64,000 nucleotides of DNA from positions 11,434,599-11,498,598 of the forward strand of contig NC_081145.1 in the NCBI RefSeq assembly GCF_958295425.1, read 5' to 3'. Positions 63,525 through 64,000 of this stretch are shown piece after piece. The notes under the pieces are model-generated. The model worked only from the letters and a program-made list of their open reading frames with translations, made no database searches and had not been told where the DNA came from. The position numbers were made by a program, and so were the translations under genes. The stretch comes from Solea solea (Eukaryota; Chordata; Actinopteri; Pleuronectiformes; Soleidae). Position 1 is the stretch's first letter; each line of letters begins with the position of its first letter.

Positions 63525-64000
63525 CTGTTGTGCACAGAACACACACACACACACACAAACACACAAACACACACACACGTCATGAGGTTATTTCCCACAC
63601 TTAACTTTCATTCCTACTACTTCCTCAAAAGCCTGTTTCGTTGTGAGCGATCATGGGACAGAGAAAGTGGTGACTCAGCTACTGTAACTTAACACTGTCC
63701 TCTTCTCCCATGTGAAGCTGAAACACTGTGACAACCTGCCGTTCTGCTCTGTTGCTTTATATGTGGACTGTTTTTAGGCAAATGACACATTTGCATACAA
63801 TACAAGAAACGGGAAGTTTAACTTTTTTTGTCGGGGTTATTACTCCATTAAAGTTACAGTTATTTCATCAGCATGGACTGTTTGACTTTTTGTCTTTTTT
63901 TTTTGTCTTTTCATCATAAACTTCTGATGACCCCAGCTGACAACTGTATACCCTTTAACTGTTGTATGTATGTATGTATGTAATATAATGCACTGATCAA
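63525..64000 (-). other. DENND11 intron 1 (partial)
   Basis: Sequence upstream of the first visible DENND11 exon, running off the window. Contains a CA microsatellite at about 63540-63579 and a GTAT tetranucleotide run at 63962-63982. No exon 1 is visible. Confidence 0.7.
63540..63579. repeat. CA microsatellite in DENND11 intron 1
   Basis: About 38 bp of AC units with AAAC interruptions. Confidence 0.85.

Overview
This window looks like a nuclear chromosome segment from a ray-finned (teleost-type) fish. The evidence is multi-exon genes with GT-AG introns of vertebrate size, proteins clearly orthologous to vertebrate FGD4, NUP205, AGK and DENND11, dense dinucleotide microsatellites, and dispersed repeat families typical of fish genomes (short hAT-type elements, tRNA-derived SINEs and the 'GGTACAC' terminal-repeat element). 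I see no bacterial, phage, CRISPR or viral content. The species cannot be named from the sequence alone.

Layout. 1 to about 25.8 kb holds no coding gene that I can support. It is repeat-rich and most likely the 5' flank plus the long first intron(s) of FGD4, with two weak candidates for non-coding first exons near 5.3 kb and 20.8 kb. 25.8-37.1 kb (+) carries sixteen in-phase FGD4 (frabin) exons encoding an FAB-like N terminus, DH, PH, FYVE and PH domains. 39.6-53.6 kb (-) carries the complete NUP205 coding sequence in 42 exons, 1992 codons plus stop. 54.2-57.0 kb (+) carries the complete AGK coding sequence in 14 exons, 422 codons. 57.8-63.5 kb (-) carries the last eight coding exons of DENND11 (LCHN), about 365 residues; its first exon lies beyond the right edge.

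Arrangement. The four genes alternate in strand: FGD4 and NUP205 converge tail to tail, NUP205 and AGK are head to head with 565 bp between their start codons, and AGK and DENND11 converge tail to tail. The NUP205/AGK gap is therefore a probable bidirectional promoter, and it contains a close match to the ZNF143/STAF site. The genes do not form a pathway: a Cdc42 exchange factor, a nuclear pore scaffold, a mitochondrial lipid kinase/TIM22 subunit and a DENN-domain protein.

Most of what merits a second look is mobile DNA: two hAT-type elements with perfect 8-bp target duplications (34448-35533 in an FGD4 intron, 61046-61364 in a DENND11 intron), a third element with terminal repeats near 21.8 kb, three states of one terminal-repeat family (full, truncated, and collapsed to a palindrome), and two strong intronic foldbacks in NUP205, one of which ends 26 bp from a splice acceptor. 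I found no convincing new biological system. All exon borders were read by eye from splice motifs, reading phase and remembered vertebrate protein sequences, without any alignment run.
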